Assembly: GCA_035341855.1 (NCBI GenBank)
Contig: DAOQWA010000006.1
Location: forward strand, 1-64,000
Direction of reading: 5' to 3'
Origin: QQVM01 sp035341855
Lineage (GTDB): Bacteria; Bacteroidota; Bacteroidia; AKYH767-A; 2013-40CM-41-45
Length of the DNA stretch: 64,000 bases
The position numbers were made by a program, and so were the translations under genes. How positions within the stretch are numbered: position 1 is the first letter of the stretch; every line of letters starts with the position of its first letter. The notes under the pieces are model-generated. The model was not told the origin of the DNA and ran no database searches. It was given only the letters and a program-made list of their open reading frames with translations. This document shows, one piece after another, positions 53,041 to 61,272 of this stretch.

Positions 53041-53830
53041 AACTTATGGTATTAAGGAATGGAATTGCATGATGTGCAGTAAAATCAAACTGAACGGGAA
53101 CAACAGAAACATATCCGTTAGCAAGAGCCCATTCATCCGTATCCTCTCCTTTGTCGTGATTAATGAATTTTCCTGTGAGCCAATAGTACTTACGTTTATT
53201 GGGATCCATCCTTTCTTCAAATTCTTCACGCCACTTTGCCATAGCTTGTCTGCAGACTTTTATCCCCTTTAAATCTTCAAGATTTAAATTTGGAATATTT
53301 ACATTCAATAATGATCCTGATGGCAGTCCTTTGGAGAGCACATTTTCGGCAACCATCCGCGCCACAGCTTTTGCGGCAGTGAAGTCGGCATCAAGTGCAT
53401 AATTCAGAAGTGAAAAACCTATTGAAGGTATGCCTTCAATTGCACCTTCCATTGCTGCGGACATTGTTCCGGAATAAATAACGTTAATGGAAGAATTTGA
53501 ACCGTGGTTGACACCGGAAACACAAAGATCAGGTTTGCGATGAAGTATCTTATCAATAGCAATTTTTACGCAATCCACAGGAGTTCCGGAGCATTGATAC
53601 CAAAGATGATCACCATGCACTTCTACTTTATCCAATCGTAGAGGTTGATTAATTGTGATAGCGTGCCCCATACCGGATTGCGGGCTGTCAGGAGCTACTA
53701 CAAATATTTCCCCGAGATCCTTAACTGCATCAACCAATGCATGTAAACCGGGAGCTGTTATTCCATCGTCATTGGTTACAAGAATAACCGGTTTTTCATT
53801 TTTGACTGAATCAGTCTTCGAATTACTCAT
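53027..53830 (-). CDS. surE: 5'/3'-nucleotidase SurE
   Basis: 267 aa. The N-terminal metal-binding motif VTNDDGITAPGL is intact, followed by APDSPQSGMGHAITI and SGVNHGSNSSINVIYSGTMS, the signature of SurE acid phosphatases that dephosphorylate nucleoside monophosphates. It fits the usual 250-270 aa length. It starts the run surE, two small membrane genes, lpxB, comEC. A variant promoter element TACCTTCG lies 22 nt before the ATG. Confidence 0.95.
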   Translation of the reverse strand: MSNSKTDSVKNEKPVILVTNDDGITAPGLHALVDAVKDLGEIFVVAPDSPQSGMGHAITINQPLRLDKVEVHGDHLWYQCSGTPVDCVKIAIDKILHRKPDLCVSGVNHGSNSSINVIYSGTMSAAMEGAIEGIPSIGFSLLNYALDADFTAAKAVARMVAENVLSKGLPSGSLLNVNIPNLNLEDLKGIKVCRQAMAKWREEFEERMDPNKRKYYWLTGKFINHDKGEDTDEWALANGYVSVVPVQFDFTAHHAIPFLNTISYELE

Positions 53831-53851
53831 TATCTGCTAATTTTGAAGCAG

Positions 53852-53859
53852 CGAAGGTA
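53852..53859 (-). promoter_or_regulatory. Promoter-like element TACCTTCG for surE
   Basis: One mismatch (T to C) from TAnnTTTG, giving a predicted start near 53845 and a leader of about 15 nt. No -33 motif was confirmed. Confidence 0.4.
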
Positions 53860-53950
53860 AGTAATTTGTATCTCATAGAGCCCGTTGTGATGATCTTTCC
53901 GGATCTCAGGAAAATACATTTTAAAGGATGAAGGGTTATCATACAATAAA

Positions 53951-53985
53951 TAAAAAGAGCGACCCCGTTTAACACGAGATCGCTC
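53951..53985 (-). terminator. Intrinsic terminator of hsp20
   Basis: A 12-bp stem (GAGCGATCTCGT / ACGGGGTCGCTC on the minus strand, with two G-U pairs) around a 5-nt loop is followed by TTTTTATTTATTG. It lies 19 bp past the hsp20 stop. Confidence 0.88.
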
Positions 53986-54003
53986 CAAAAAAAACCAATA
54001 CAA

Positions 54004-54456
54004 TCAGGAAATTTTTATTGCTCTTGAAGGTTTTACTTTACTTTCTTCTTTCTTAGGCAATGTTAGAGCCAGGACTCCATTTTCGTATGATGCAGAAATA
54101 TTGTCCGGGTTTACGGATTCAGGCATTGTAAAAGAACGTTTGAATGAAGAGTATGAGAATTCTTTACGCGTGTACTTCACATTCTCCTCACTTTTTTCAG
54201 ATTCTTTTTCAGCGCTGATTGTCAACACTCCGTTCTCAACTTCAATGTTGAAATCACTTTTTTTCATTCCCGGAACAGCCAGTTGAACTGAGAATTCATT
54301 CTCAGATTCATGAATGTTTACTGCCGGTACAGATGCATTGAATGCTGCAGGGCTCATTCCGCCAGCTAAATAATCGTGAAAGAAATCAGTAAAGATAGAA
54401 GGAACATAACCTTCTCTTCCAAAACCATTGTTTGATCTAAATTTTACTAGTGTCAT
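54004..54456 (-). CDS. Hsp20/alpha-crystallin small heat-shock protein
   Basis: 150 aa from the ATG at 54456, selected because it follows a strong Shine-Dalgarno sequence by 5 nt; an upstream in-frame ATG (54492) would add 12 residues without one. The alpha-crystallin domain spans about residues 42-138, with VEVENGVLTISAEKE and the terminal GVLALTLPK. Small Hsps form oligomeric holdases that bind unfolding proteins. The control region is unusual for this phylum: TTGACA/TATAAT-like boxes, a near palindrome at the -10 and AGGAGG. It has its own terminator and is monocistronic. Confidence 0.93.
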   Translation of the reverse strand: MTLVKFRSNNGFGREGYVPSIFTDFFHDYLAGGMSPAAFNASVPAVNIHESENEFSVQLAVPGMKKSDFNIEVENGVLTISAEKESEKSEENVKYTRKEFSYSSFKRSFTMPESVNPDNISASYENGVLALTLPKKEESKVKPSRAIKIS

Positions 54457-54460
54457 TTTT

Positions 54461-54467
54461 ACCTCCT
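54461..54467 (-). promoter_or_regulatory. Strong Shine-Dalgarno site AGGAGGT of hsp20
   Basis: AGGAGGT on the minus strand, with the GGAGG core 5 nt upstream of the ATG. Bacteroidota messages usually lack this motif, and I noted no comparable site before the other genes here. Confidence 0.85.
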
Positions 54468-54518
54468 GTTTTAAGATTAATACAGCAGGCATTTTTCAAG
54501 TACTATGCCAGAGCAGAA

Positions 54519-54557
54519 AATGATAATATCATTATAAATTTTGTGTCAAATTGTCAA
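54519..54557 (-). promoter_or_regulatory. hsp20 control region: TTGACA-N15-TATAAT with a palindrome at the -10
   Basis: TTGACA (54557-54552) and TATAAT (54536-54531) are separated by 15 bp on the minus strand, with a second TTGACA inside the spacer. A near-perfect 15-bp palindrome AATGATAATATCATT (54519-54533) overlaps the TATAAT end, a natural operator position. It resembles an E. coli-type sigma70 promoter, with a slightly short spacer, more than the local TAnnTTTG type. It is not a CIRCE element. Confidence 0.5.
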
Positions 54558-54636
54558 CAAAGTAAATAATGCAGGGACAAAAAGTCGCGATCAATAATAG
54601 AGTATTGACATTTTTTCAGTTGAAGAAAAAGTAAAA

Positions 54637-56658
54637 TTATTTAGCCAGGATAGCTTTAGCCTGTTTAATTTCCTGATCGAATAATGTCTGAGTAATATTA
54701 TTATCATTCTTGAAATAATATACTCCACCCCAATTATAAACGATCTTTTGATAGTTGGATGCAGTTCCATCCATCTTTATGACTGTACGATAAATAGTTC
54801 GATTTGACTCAGTGATCGTTTCTTCAGTCAATCCATCTCTATAATCGGATTCAATAATTTTAGGAACCGTATTCGCCGGCTTCGGAGGCGCAGTTGTTTT
54901 GGTTTCAGTTTCGCCGGCCTTAGCCAACAATCTTTTCTTTTCTTCAATCTCAGCCATGGCTTTCTTTTGTCTTTCTTCTTCCAGTTTTTCTTGTTCAAGA
55001 CGGTAGGCTAAATTTATAGAATCCTGTTTGGCTTTTTCGGCAGCCATCAAGGCAAGTCTTTCCTGTTCGGCTTTTGCTTTTTGTTCCGCTTCAAGCTTAG
55101 CTATAGCATCTTTGGCTTCCTTTTCTTTTAGTGCTTGAGCTTTCTGCAACGCTTCTTCCTCTGCTTTAGCTTTTAAGGCAGCTTCTTTAGCTGCCTCTTC
55201 TTCTGCTTTTTTTCTGGCTGCTTCTTCCTGTTTGGCTTTAGCATCTGCCAATATCTTTGCTTGTTTCTCCGCCTCAATATTAGCTAATGAATCCTGTCTC
55301 GCTTTTTCTCTGGCTAAGGCAAGAGACTTAGCCAATTCATTGGCTGCAAGAGTGCTATCTGCAATAGCTTTCTTTCGCTCATTTTCCTTCTTGGCAGCTA
55401 ATGCCAAAGAATCTTTTCTTTCTTTCTCTTTAGCCAATAAATCTTGTTCTATTTTCGCCAGTGAATCTGCTTCCGCCTTTTGTCTGGCCGCTTCTGCCCG
55501 CTTTATCTCTTCAAGAGAATCCTGGCGTTCCTTTTCAAGTCGTTTTGCTGCAGCTTCTGCCTGTAATCTATTTCTTTCTGCTTCTGCTTTAGCTTGCACT
55601 ATAGAGTCCTGTTCTGCTTTTTCTCTTGCAGCTTTATCTGCCAAGGCTTTTGTGATAGAGTCTTGTCTAGCTTTAGCTTCTGCTCTTGCATCGGCTTCTG
55701 CTTTGGCCTTTGCAGCAGCTTCCGCTCTCAGCAGTGCCAGAGAATCCTGGCGTTCCTTTTCTGCTTCTGCTTTTCTAAGTGAGTCCTGTCTTGCATTCTC
55801 TCTTGCTTCGGCAATAGCCGCCAGTCGTGCAGCTTCAGCATTTGCCCTTGCAATTGAATCCTGTCTTTCTTTTTCCTGAGCGGCAGCTAATGCATTAGCT
55901 CTAATCTCTGCTTGCTGGATGCTATCCAATCTACTCTTCTCCCTCGCTGCAGCCTGGGCAGCTGCAGCAGCATTGGCCTGAGCTTTGCTAATGGAATCCT
56001 GTCTTGCTTTCTCCTGTTCCTTTCGCAGACGATCCTGCTCTGCCTGACTTGCCAGGAGCCTGGCTTCTTTCTCCTTGACTTTAACTAAAGAATCGTTCCA
56101 TATTTTATTAAGTGAATCTAAACGTGCGCGTTCTTGAATGCGTGCAAGTTCTTCCGCAGCCTTTCTCGTATCTTCTTGTTCTGCCTTAATTTGTTTAGAA
56201 TAACCCGCATCGAAAACGAAATCCTGGTAAGTAGGACTATATGAATACTTCGCCACCGGTTTATTCATTGCTGAAGCCTGAGACATCCCCGCTACATCTG
56301 CAAAGAGATCTATGTTGAATTCGGTTTGAATCATAATATCAAGTTCCTGAGGCGGAACATTAGTGTTAAACTCAACACTTTTGGAAACGAGTCCATTTTT
56401 GATAAATGATATTGTATATTCTTTCTGAAAATCGAGAGTCACATTAAATGTTCCATTGTCTTTTGAAGTGACTGTTTGAGCAGGAGCGCCGGGAGCATTA
56501 ATCTGAATCGTGACACCACCTTCAGGCCTGTTATCTTTCCTGATCTTACCATTAATCTGAACGTTACCACTATGCTGTGAAAACGCCGGACTTGAGATCA
56601 AGCTGAAAATTGAGAAAAAGGAAATAAATAATAAGATATTACGATTAAAGATAGTCAT
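54637..56658 (-). CDS. Exported long coiled-coil protein with repeated (R/K)xDS(L/I) motif
   Basis: About 673 aa from the ATG at 56658, which opens a good signal peptide (IFNRNILLF...SPAFSQ); an in-frame ATG at 56712 would add 18 residues. Residues about 30-115 look like a CNA-B/carboxypeptidase-regulatory-like domain. Then about 425 residues of Ala/Glu/Lys/Gln coiled coil with a recurring R/K-x-D-S-L/I motif (about 15 copies), and a C-terminal domain (RTVIKMDGTASNYQKI, YNWGGVYYFKND). It may form a periplasmic or envelope-spanning rod. Function unknown; the C-terminal segment recurs in Bacteroidota proteins. Confidence 0.8.
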   Translation of the reverse strand: MTIFNRNILLFISFFSIFSLISSPAFSQHSGNVQINGKIRKDNRPEGGVTIQINAPGAPAQTVTSKDNGTFNVTLDFQKEYTISFIKNGLVSKSVEFNTNVPPQELDIMIQTEFNIDLFADVAGMSQASAMNKPVAKYSYSPTYQDFVFDAGYSKQIKAEQEDTRKAAEELARIQERARLDSLNKIWNDSLVKVKEKEARLLASQAEQDRLRKEQEKARQDSISKAQANAAAAAQAAAREKSRLDSIQQAEIRANALAAAQEKERQDSIARANAEAARLAAIAEARENARQDSLRKAEAEKERQDSLALLRAEAAAKAKAEADARAEAKARQDSITKALADKAAREKAEQDSIVQAKAEAERNRLQAEAAAKRLEKERQDSLEEIKRAEAARQKAEADSLAKIEQDLLAKEKERKDSLALAAKKENERKKAIADSTLAANELAKSLALAREKARQDSLANIEAEKQAKILADAKAKQEEAARKKAEEEAAKEAALKAKAEEEALQKAQALKEKEAKDAIAKLEAEQKAKAEQERLALMAAEKAKQDSINLAYRLEQEKLEEERQKKAMAEIEEKKRLLAKAGETETKTTAPPKPANTVPKIIESDYRDGLTEETITESNRTIYRTVIKMDGTASNYQKIVYNWGGVYYFKNDNNITQTLFDQEIKQAKAILAK
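54918..56193 (-). repeat. Tandem QDS-type coiled-coil repeats
   Basis: The central ~425 codons repeat an about 15-22-residue unit marked by 'RQDS' or 'K/R-x-DS' followed by Leu or Ile, within Ala/Glu/Lys-rich helix. The DNA is correspondingly repetitive (CTC/GTC-TTG variants of an 'ARQDSL' core), which explains the long antisense open frame on the plus strand (55232-55879), not taken as a gene. Confidence 0.7.
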
Positions 56659-56782
56659 GCTTTTAATGAAACGATTTGAGGTAATATAAGTTCTTATATT
56701 TTTACTGAACATCTTACTGTGACTGACTAAGCCGTTTTAATGATTTATAGAATGCAGGAACGTCCCGGGAAGAACTAAATTG

Positions 56783-56790
56783 CAAAATTA
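56783..56790 (-). promoter_or_regulatory. Promoter -7 element TAATTTTG for the coiled-coil gene
   Basis: A TAnnTTTG match on the minus strand, predicting a start near 56776, about 64-118 nt before the two possible ATGs. The rest of the 56659-56941 gap shows no gene. Confidence 0.45.
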
Positions 56791-56941
56791 CAAGAAAATG
56801 CGGTTTAGCATATTTATATGGGTAAAAACCATGCCAAATTCATAAAAAATCCTGAATTGAAAGGAACATTAATTTATAATCATCATAACTCACTGAATAC
56901 AGTCCTGTCCAGGGTTTATCTATTTTCAATTGCCTTAAAGC

Positions 56942-57799
56942 TCAGGATTGAAAAATTTTTTTTGCCATTTGCATTGCCAGATGAAACTCATGTTCATCTA
57001 AGCCAAGATTTGCAGGTCCATCAAAGTAGTTAACCAGTTCTTCAGTGGCAAGGTTTCCTACAAGTTTATCATCAGCCATTGGACAACCACCGATTCCGGC
57101 CATTGCACTATCAAATCTTCTGCATCCGTTATCATATGCTGCAGCTACTTTCTCAGACCAATTGTGTTTATGTGAGTGAAGGTGAGCTCCAAATTCAACA
57201 TGAGGTACTTTAGGAATCAGGTAACTGAAAAGTTGACTAATATTTTGAGGATTACTCACTCCTACGGTATCCGATAATGCAATTATTTTGATCCCGATAT
57301 CGGCAAGCTTAACGACCCATTGAGTAACAATTTGTTCACTCCAGGCTTCTCCATAAGGGTTTCCAAAGCCCATAGAAATATATATGACCAGGGTCCTGTT
57401 TTTTTCGAGACACAATTTTTGAATTTCACGAACTCTGTTGAGGGATTCATCAATTGTTGAATTCGTATTTCTTTTTTGAAATTCTTCCGAGACAGAAAAT
57501 GGGAATCCCAGATAATCAATCCTACTATGTTCTAATGCTTCCACAGCACCTCTTGTGTTGGCTACGATCGCAAGCAATTTGGTAGAAACGTCCTTCATAT
57601 CCAGGCCGGCAAGAACTTCGGCTGAATCTTTTAAATGAGGAATGGCCTTGGGAGACACGAATGAACCGAAGTCAATGGTATCGAATCCAACCTTTAGCAG
57701 TTTATTGATGTATTCTATCTTTTGTTCAGTGGGAATGAAATCTTTCCACCCTTGCATGGCATCCCTGGGACATTCGATGATCTTAATTGGAGAAACCAT
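56942..57799 (-). CDS. Hydroxymethylglutaryl-CoA lyase-like enzyme
   Basis: 285 aa. The N-terminal IIECPRDAMQGW aligns with the HMGL motif (R-D-x-x-Q), followed by FGSFVSPKAIPHLKDS. The metal/active-site motif is GAHLHSHKHNW (two His) and the catalytic Cys is in GIGGCPMADDK. HMG-CoA lyase cleaves HMG-CoA to acetoacetate and acetyl-CoA, in leucine and ketone metabolism. A related aldolase of the HMGL-like family remains possible. It is alone, divergent from the TPR gene. Confidence 0.88.
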   Translation of the reverse strand: MVSPIKIIECPRDAMQGWKDFIPTEQKIEYINKLLKVGFDTIDFGSFVSPKAIPHLKDSAEVLAGLDMKDVSTKLLAIVANTRGAVEALEHSRIDYLGFPFSVSEEFQKRNTNSTIDESLNRVREIQKLCLEKNRTLVIYISMGFGNPYGEAWSEQIVTQWVVKLADIGIKIIALSDTVGVSNPQNISQLFSYLIPKVPHVEFGAHLHSHKHNWSEKVAAAYDNGCRRFDSAMAGIGGCPMADDKLVGNLATEELVNYFDGPANLGLDEHEFHLAMQMAKKIFQS

Positions 57800-57913
57800 A
57801 GCTGGTGGGTTGGTTCACTAATGATAATTTTAAATTCTGAATGCTGACCGGCCTTTGATATTAGGCACAGTGGCATAAAAACTGCTCCTGAGGTTGCAAA
57901 TTTACATCAGAAA

Positions 57914-57943
57914 TTGCGAGTTATCGAAAAAAAGCTATTTTTG
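57914..57943 (+). promoter_or_regulatory. Consensus promoter TTG-N19-TATTTTTG for the TPR gene
   Basis: TTG at 57914-57916 and TATTTTTG at 57936-57943 are separated by exactly 19 bp, the Bacteroidota -33/-7 arrangement. It predicts a start near 57950 and a leader of about 23 nt before the ATG at 57973. This is one of the best promoter matches in the window. Confidence 0.7.
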
Positions 57944-57972
57944 CAGCCTGTTTTTGAAAAATATTAAATAAA

Positions 57973-58656
57973 ATGGCTGAAAATAAGCAAGAACCGGACT
58001 TTGATGTTTCCGGTGCAATTAATAAAACTGAACATTTCATCGATCAGAACAAAAAAAGCCTTGGAATCATTCTGGGTGCCCTGCTTGTAGCTGTAGCCGG
58101 ATACCTGTTCTATCAGAAAATATATGTAGCAGGTAAGGAAAAAGAGGCTTCCAGCCTGCTTTTTCATGCAGAACAATATTTTAATGCTGATTCATTGAAT
58201 CTTGCAATCAATGGTGATGGAAATAATCCTGGCCTTGAGGAATTAGCTAATGATTATAGTGTTAGTCCTTCAGGAAATATCGCAAGATATTACCTGGGAA
58301 TGGCATATTTCAAAAAAAAGGAATATGACCAGGCTATTGAAACATTGAAAAGCTATGATGCCAAGGATGAAATCACCGGCGCATTAGTATATGCCGTCAT
58401 TGGAGATGCCTACATGGAACTAAATAATACCGATGAAGCAATTAGCTATTATGAGATGGCATCTAAGGAAAACCCGAATACGTTCACGACTCCAATGATG
58501 ATGATGAAATGGGGAAATGCATTAGAGATGAAAGGCGAATATAAATCTGCAAAAAAGGTATACGAAAATATAAAGAAAGAATACTCTACTTCTTCTGAAG
58601 GAACTCAAATAGATAAGTACATTGCAAGAGTTGATGCCCTTGCAGGATCTAATTAA
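57973..58656 (+). CDS. Membrane-anchored tetratricopeptide-repeat protein (YfgM-like)
   Basis: 227 aa. A single N-terminal membrane helix (about 36-53, IILGALLVAVAGYLFYQ) follows about 30 polar residues. The rest is helical repeats typical of TPR: YYLGMAYFKKKEYDQAIETL and YAVIGDAYMELNNTDEAISYYE. The arrangement matches YfgM-like anchor proteins that help envelope protein folding at the Sec translocon. It ends with a strong intrinsic terminator at 58664, so the next gene, ribH, probably depends on readthrough or another promoter. Confidence 0.85.
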   Translation: MAENKQEPDFDVSGAINKTEHFIDQNKKSLGIILGALLVAVAGYLFYQKIYVAGKEKEASSLLFHAEQYFNADSLNLAINGDGNNPGLEELANDYSVSPSGNIARYYLGMAYFKKKEYDQAIETLKSYDAKDEITGALVYAVIGDAYMELNNTDEAISYYEMASKENPNTFTTPMMMMKWGNALEMKGEYKSAKKVYENIKKEYSTSSEGTQIDKYIARVDALAGSN

Positions 58657-58663
58657 AAAATTC

Positions 58664-58690
58664 AAACCGGGCCTAGTCCGGTTTTTTTTT
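58664..58690 (+). terminator. Intrinsic terminator between the TPR gene and ribH
   Basis: A 9-bp stem (AAACCGGGC / GTCCGGTTT, one G-U pair) with a 3-nt loop CTA is followed by T-rich sequence (TTT inside the stem, then six more T to 58690). The ribH ATG follows 6 nt later, so there is no room for another promoter after it. Confidence 0.85.
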
Positions 58691-58695
58691 GCTCT

Positions 58696-59184
58696 ATGTC
58701 GTCAAAACTTAAAAACCTCAGCGAATATAATCCTGATCAAATTCCGTCTGCCGGAGGTATGAAATTCGGTATTGTCGTTGCGGATTGGAATCAGGAAGTA
58801 ACCAGCTCCTTACTCAAAGGTGCATTAGAAACCCTGATCAGTCATGACTGTGACCAAAACAATATTCAAATTTCTAGAGTCCCGGGAAGCTATGAATTGA
58901 CACTTGGCGCTCAGTGGCTGGCTGAAAAAAATGCTTTCGATGCAGTTATTTGTTTGGGTTGTGTTATTCAAGGAGAAACCAGACATTTTGATTTTATCTG
59001 TCAGGCAGTATCAACAGGATTGACAGATCTGAGCATAAAATTTTCTATTCCATTTATATTTGGAGTACTGACCCCGGAAAATCAGGAACAGGCACTCGAT
59101 CGCTCCGGTGGAAAACATGGTAACAAAGGTGTGGAAGCAGCTATTACAGCGATAAAGATGGTCGCACTCAGAAACGAAAAGTAG
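58696..59184 (+). CDS. ribH: 6,7-dimethyl-8-ribityllumazine synthase
   Basis: 162 aa, standard length. The N-terminal GIVVADWNQEVTSSLL, the central SRVPGSYELTLGAQWL and the catalytic segment VIQGETRHFDFI (His97, general acid/base) are typical; the usual GETPHFD reads GETRHFD. The C-terminal GNKGVEAAI closes the active site. RibH condenses ArP with dihydroxybutanone phosphate to form lumazine, the riboflavin precursor. It follows an intrinsic terminator directly, so its expression control is unclear. The convergent T9SS gene is 30 bp away. Confidence 0.95.
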   Translation: MSSKLKNLSEYNPDQIPSAGGMKFGIVVADWNQEVTSSLLKGALETLISHDCDQNNIQISRVPGSYELTLGAQWLAEKNAFDAVICLGCVIQGETRHFDFICQAVSTGLTDLSIKFSIPFIFGVLTPENQEQALDRSGGKHGNKGVEAAITAIKMVALRNEK

Positions 59185-59213
59185 TTTTAATCCAAAGTAC
59201 TGCTCTACTTTAG

Positions 59214-60326
59214 TTAGTTAACCGATGAAATGATCAATGGTCTCAAATAAGTCCTTTCATTGACAACCATTTTAACAAAATAATTACCCGGACTCAAACT
59301 TTTATTGCCTAAATCTATTTGTATGGAATGCAAGCCTTCATTTTGCAATTTTTCTTCCATAAAAATGAAAGACTCTCCGAGAGCAGATAGGATTCCCACA
59401 CTGACCATTGCCGGATTATCCAATTTATAGTTTAGAGTAGCATTCTTTACAGCCGGATTAGGAAATACTTCAACAAACAAATCGAAAGGATCAACTTTTG
59501 TTATTCCAATGACAGAATGAACAGAATCTTTGTAAATAATTTGTGTTATCATTCCATTTCCTGTCGTATTTATCTGGAGCAATGGAATACCTTGTCCATT
59601 ACCCAGCCATTTATATTCATGAGTAGTGACCGCCGGAAAATTCAGACCAAGAGTAAGTGAATCAATGTAAATACTGTCCTGCTGAACAACAGTAGAATGA
59701 ACCCTTAACACATCGAATGTACCAAATGGAGTTGTCAGATTGCCCCAACCATCTACTTCATTCTTTCTAGTCTTATTGACCTTGTAGTATAATCCAAGAG
59801 TACTTGTAAGATCTATCGCATAACCTGAATTTGCCGAATCGACAGAAGGAAACTGCAGAGGAAATTTATAAATAATATCATGAGGTGAATATGTAATAGG
59901 TAATGGAATTCCATTCACCGTTGCTCCCAGTCCGACCTGCTTATAGGATGCTGATGAATTGTAATAAAAATTGAAGATGTCAGTCAGGCTGATAAAAGTT
60001 CCGAGACTAAAACCTGCGGAAGCCGTTGCCTGATTTGCTCTGTTATTATTAAATGCATTGTCAATAAATATGATAGAAAAAATGGGATTCGTAGCTGATT
60101 CGTCAATGAATGTATCCACTCTTTGGCTTGTATGAACGAGTTGCGAAAAGTCCCACATGGCAGCCGGGCCGGTTGAGCTCAGGTCCAGGCTCTGATCAAT
60201 CTGGCCGATACTCACCCTGAATGTATCATTGGCATGTGGAAGATCTGCACTGTTAATTATACTTTGAGCTCTGACCTGAAAGGTAAAGGACAAGCTGAGG
60301 AAAATCAGACCGAAAATCTTTTTCAT
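59214..60326 (-). CDS. Secreted protein with T9SS type A sorting tail
   Basis: 370 aa. A signal peptide (cleavage near VRAQ, residue 21) precedes about 260 residues of beta-rich sequence with no recognised catalytic motif. The tail from about residue 285 is a type A T9SS sorting domain: FVEVFPNPAVKNATLNYKL, then SPGNYFVKMVV. It should cross the outer membrane by T9SS. The unknown N-terminal part (DLPHANDTFRVSIGQIDQSL) is common in Bacteroidota hypothetical cargo proteins. The dapA gene lies 74 bp upstream on the same strand side (its stop at 60400), with no terminator visible between. Confidence 0.8.
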   Translation of the reverse strand: MKKIFGLIFLSLSFTFQVRAQSIINSADLPHANDTFRVSIGQIDQSLDLSSTGPAAMWDFSQLVHTSQRVDTFIDESATNPIFSIIFIDNAFNNNRANQATASAGFSLGTFISLTDIFNFYYNSSASYKQVGLGATVNGIPLPITYSPHDIIYKFPLQFPSVDSANSGYAIDLTSTLGLYYKVNKTRKNEVDGWGNLTTPFGTFDVLRVHSTVVQQDSIYIDSLTLGLNFPAVTTHEYKWLGNGQGIPLLQINTTGNGMITQIIYKDSVHSVIGITKVDPFDLFVEVFPNPAVKNATLNYKLDNPAMVSVGILSALGESFIFMEEKLQNEGLHSIQIDLGNKSLSPGNYFVKMVVNERTYLRPLIISSVN

Positions 60327-60399
60327 GATTTGTTTTTTTTTAAAATATGACTATACGATCATTAAGACTCTTTTCCCGGAGCTTTGTATAATACACATC

Positions 60400-61272
60400 C
60401 TAGATCATTGCTTCAAAACGGTTTAAGGTCGATTTTGAAACCGGGACAAGAGGAAGTCTTACGTATTCCGAACAATTTCCCATCACACTTAACAAGCCTT
60501 TGATACCGGAAGGATTGCCGTCAACGAAAATCGCATGCATGATATCCAGAAGTTTATAGTGAAGTTTTCTGGCCTTGTCAAAGTTTCCGTCAAGTGCCTG
60601 CCTGACCAATTCTGAAAAATCTTTTGGGTAAGCATTAGCAATTACAGATATTACTCCGTCACCTCCACAAGCAATAATTGGAAGAGCAAGTATATCGTCA
60701 CCACTTATCACGAGAAAATCTTTGGGTTTGTTATTAATGATTTGCATGACTTTCTCAAGATTACCAGAAGCCTCTTTGATACCAACTATATTTTTAACAT
60801 CATGAGCCAGTTCGAGGGTGACTTGTGCATCCATATTGCTTCCTGTCCTCGAAGGAACATTATATAGAATTACAGGTACCGGACAATTAGATGCAAACAT
60901 TTTGTAATGTTGCATGATTCCTTTTTGCGAAGGTCTATTATAATAAGGAGATACGGACAAAACCGCATCAATTTTTGAGAAGTCCGTTTCTTCCAGAGAT
61001 TGAAGCAAGTCTTGAGTATTATTCCCGCCCATGCCAAGTACTACAGGAACTCTTGAGTCGACTATTTCAGTGACAAAATCAGTAACTGCATTTTTTTCAT
61101 CTTTACTAAGTGTTGCTGTTTCACCGGTTGTTCCGAGAGGAACCAGATAATCTGTTTTTCCATCGACACATTTATTTATTAACTTCTCGAAACACTTAAA
61201 ATCGATACGTCCATCCTTATGAAATGGAGTGATCAACGCAACCCCGGTGCCTTTCAGCTTATTTAGATTCAT
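60400..61272 (-). CDS. dapA: 4-hydroxy-tetrahydrodipicolinate synthase
   Basis: 290 aa. The N-terminal GTGVALITPFHKDG and PLGTTGETATLS are typical; the Schiff-base Lys166 lies in GIKEASGN, with Tyr137 (ILYNVPSRTG) as proton relay. The enzyme condenses pyruvate with aspartate semialdehyde, the first committed step to diaminopimelate and lysine. It overlaps the upstream DUF6913 gene by 4 bp (ATGA) and so is translationally coupled to it and to ligA. Links to Mpl and the amidase through DAP-type peptidoglycan are pathway-level only. Confidence 0.95.
   Translation of the reverse strand: MNLNKLKGTGVALITPFHKDGRIDFKCFEKLINKCVDGKTDYLVPLGTTGETATLSKDEKNAVTDFVTEIVDSRVPVVLGMGGNNTQDLLQSLEETDFSKIDAVLSVSPYYNRPSQKGIMQHYKMFASNCPVPVILYNVPSRTGSNMDAQVTLELAHDVKNIVGIKEASGNLEKVMQIINNKPKDFLVISGDDILALPIIACGGDGVISVIANAYPKDFSELVRQALDGNFDKARKLHYKLLDIMHAIFVDGNPSGIKGLLSVMGNCSEYVRLPLVPVSKSTLNRFEAMI

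Noticed and set aside
54456..54600. CIRCE/HrcA operator upstream of hsp20
   Set aside because: The TTAGCACTC-N9-GAGTGCTAA pattern is not present; the palindrome found is a different sequence.
55232..55879. 215-codon plus-strand open frame rich in Ala, Ser and Leu
   Set aside because: It is the antisense of the repetitive coiled-coil gene and results from the low-complexity codons there, not a real gene.
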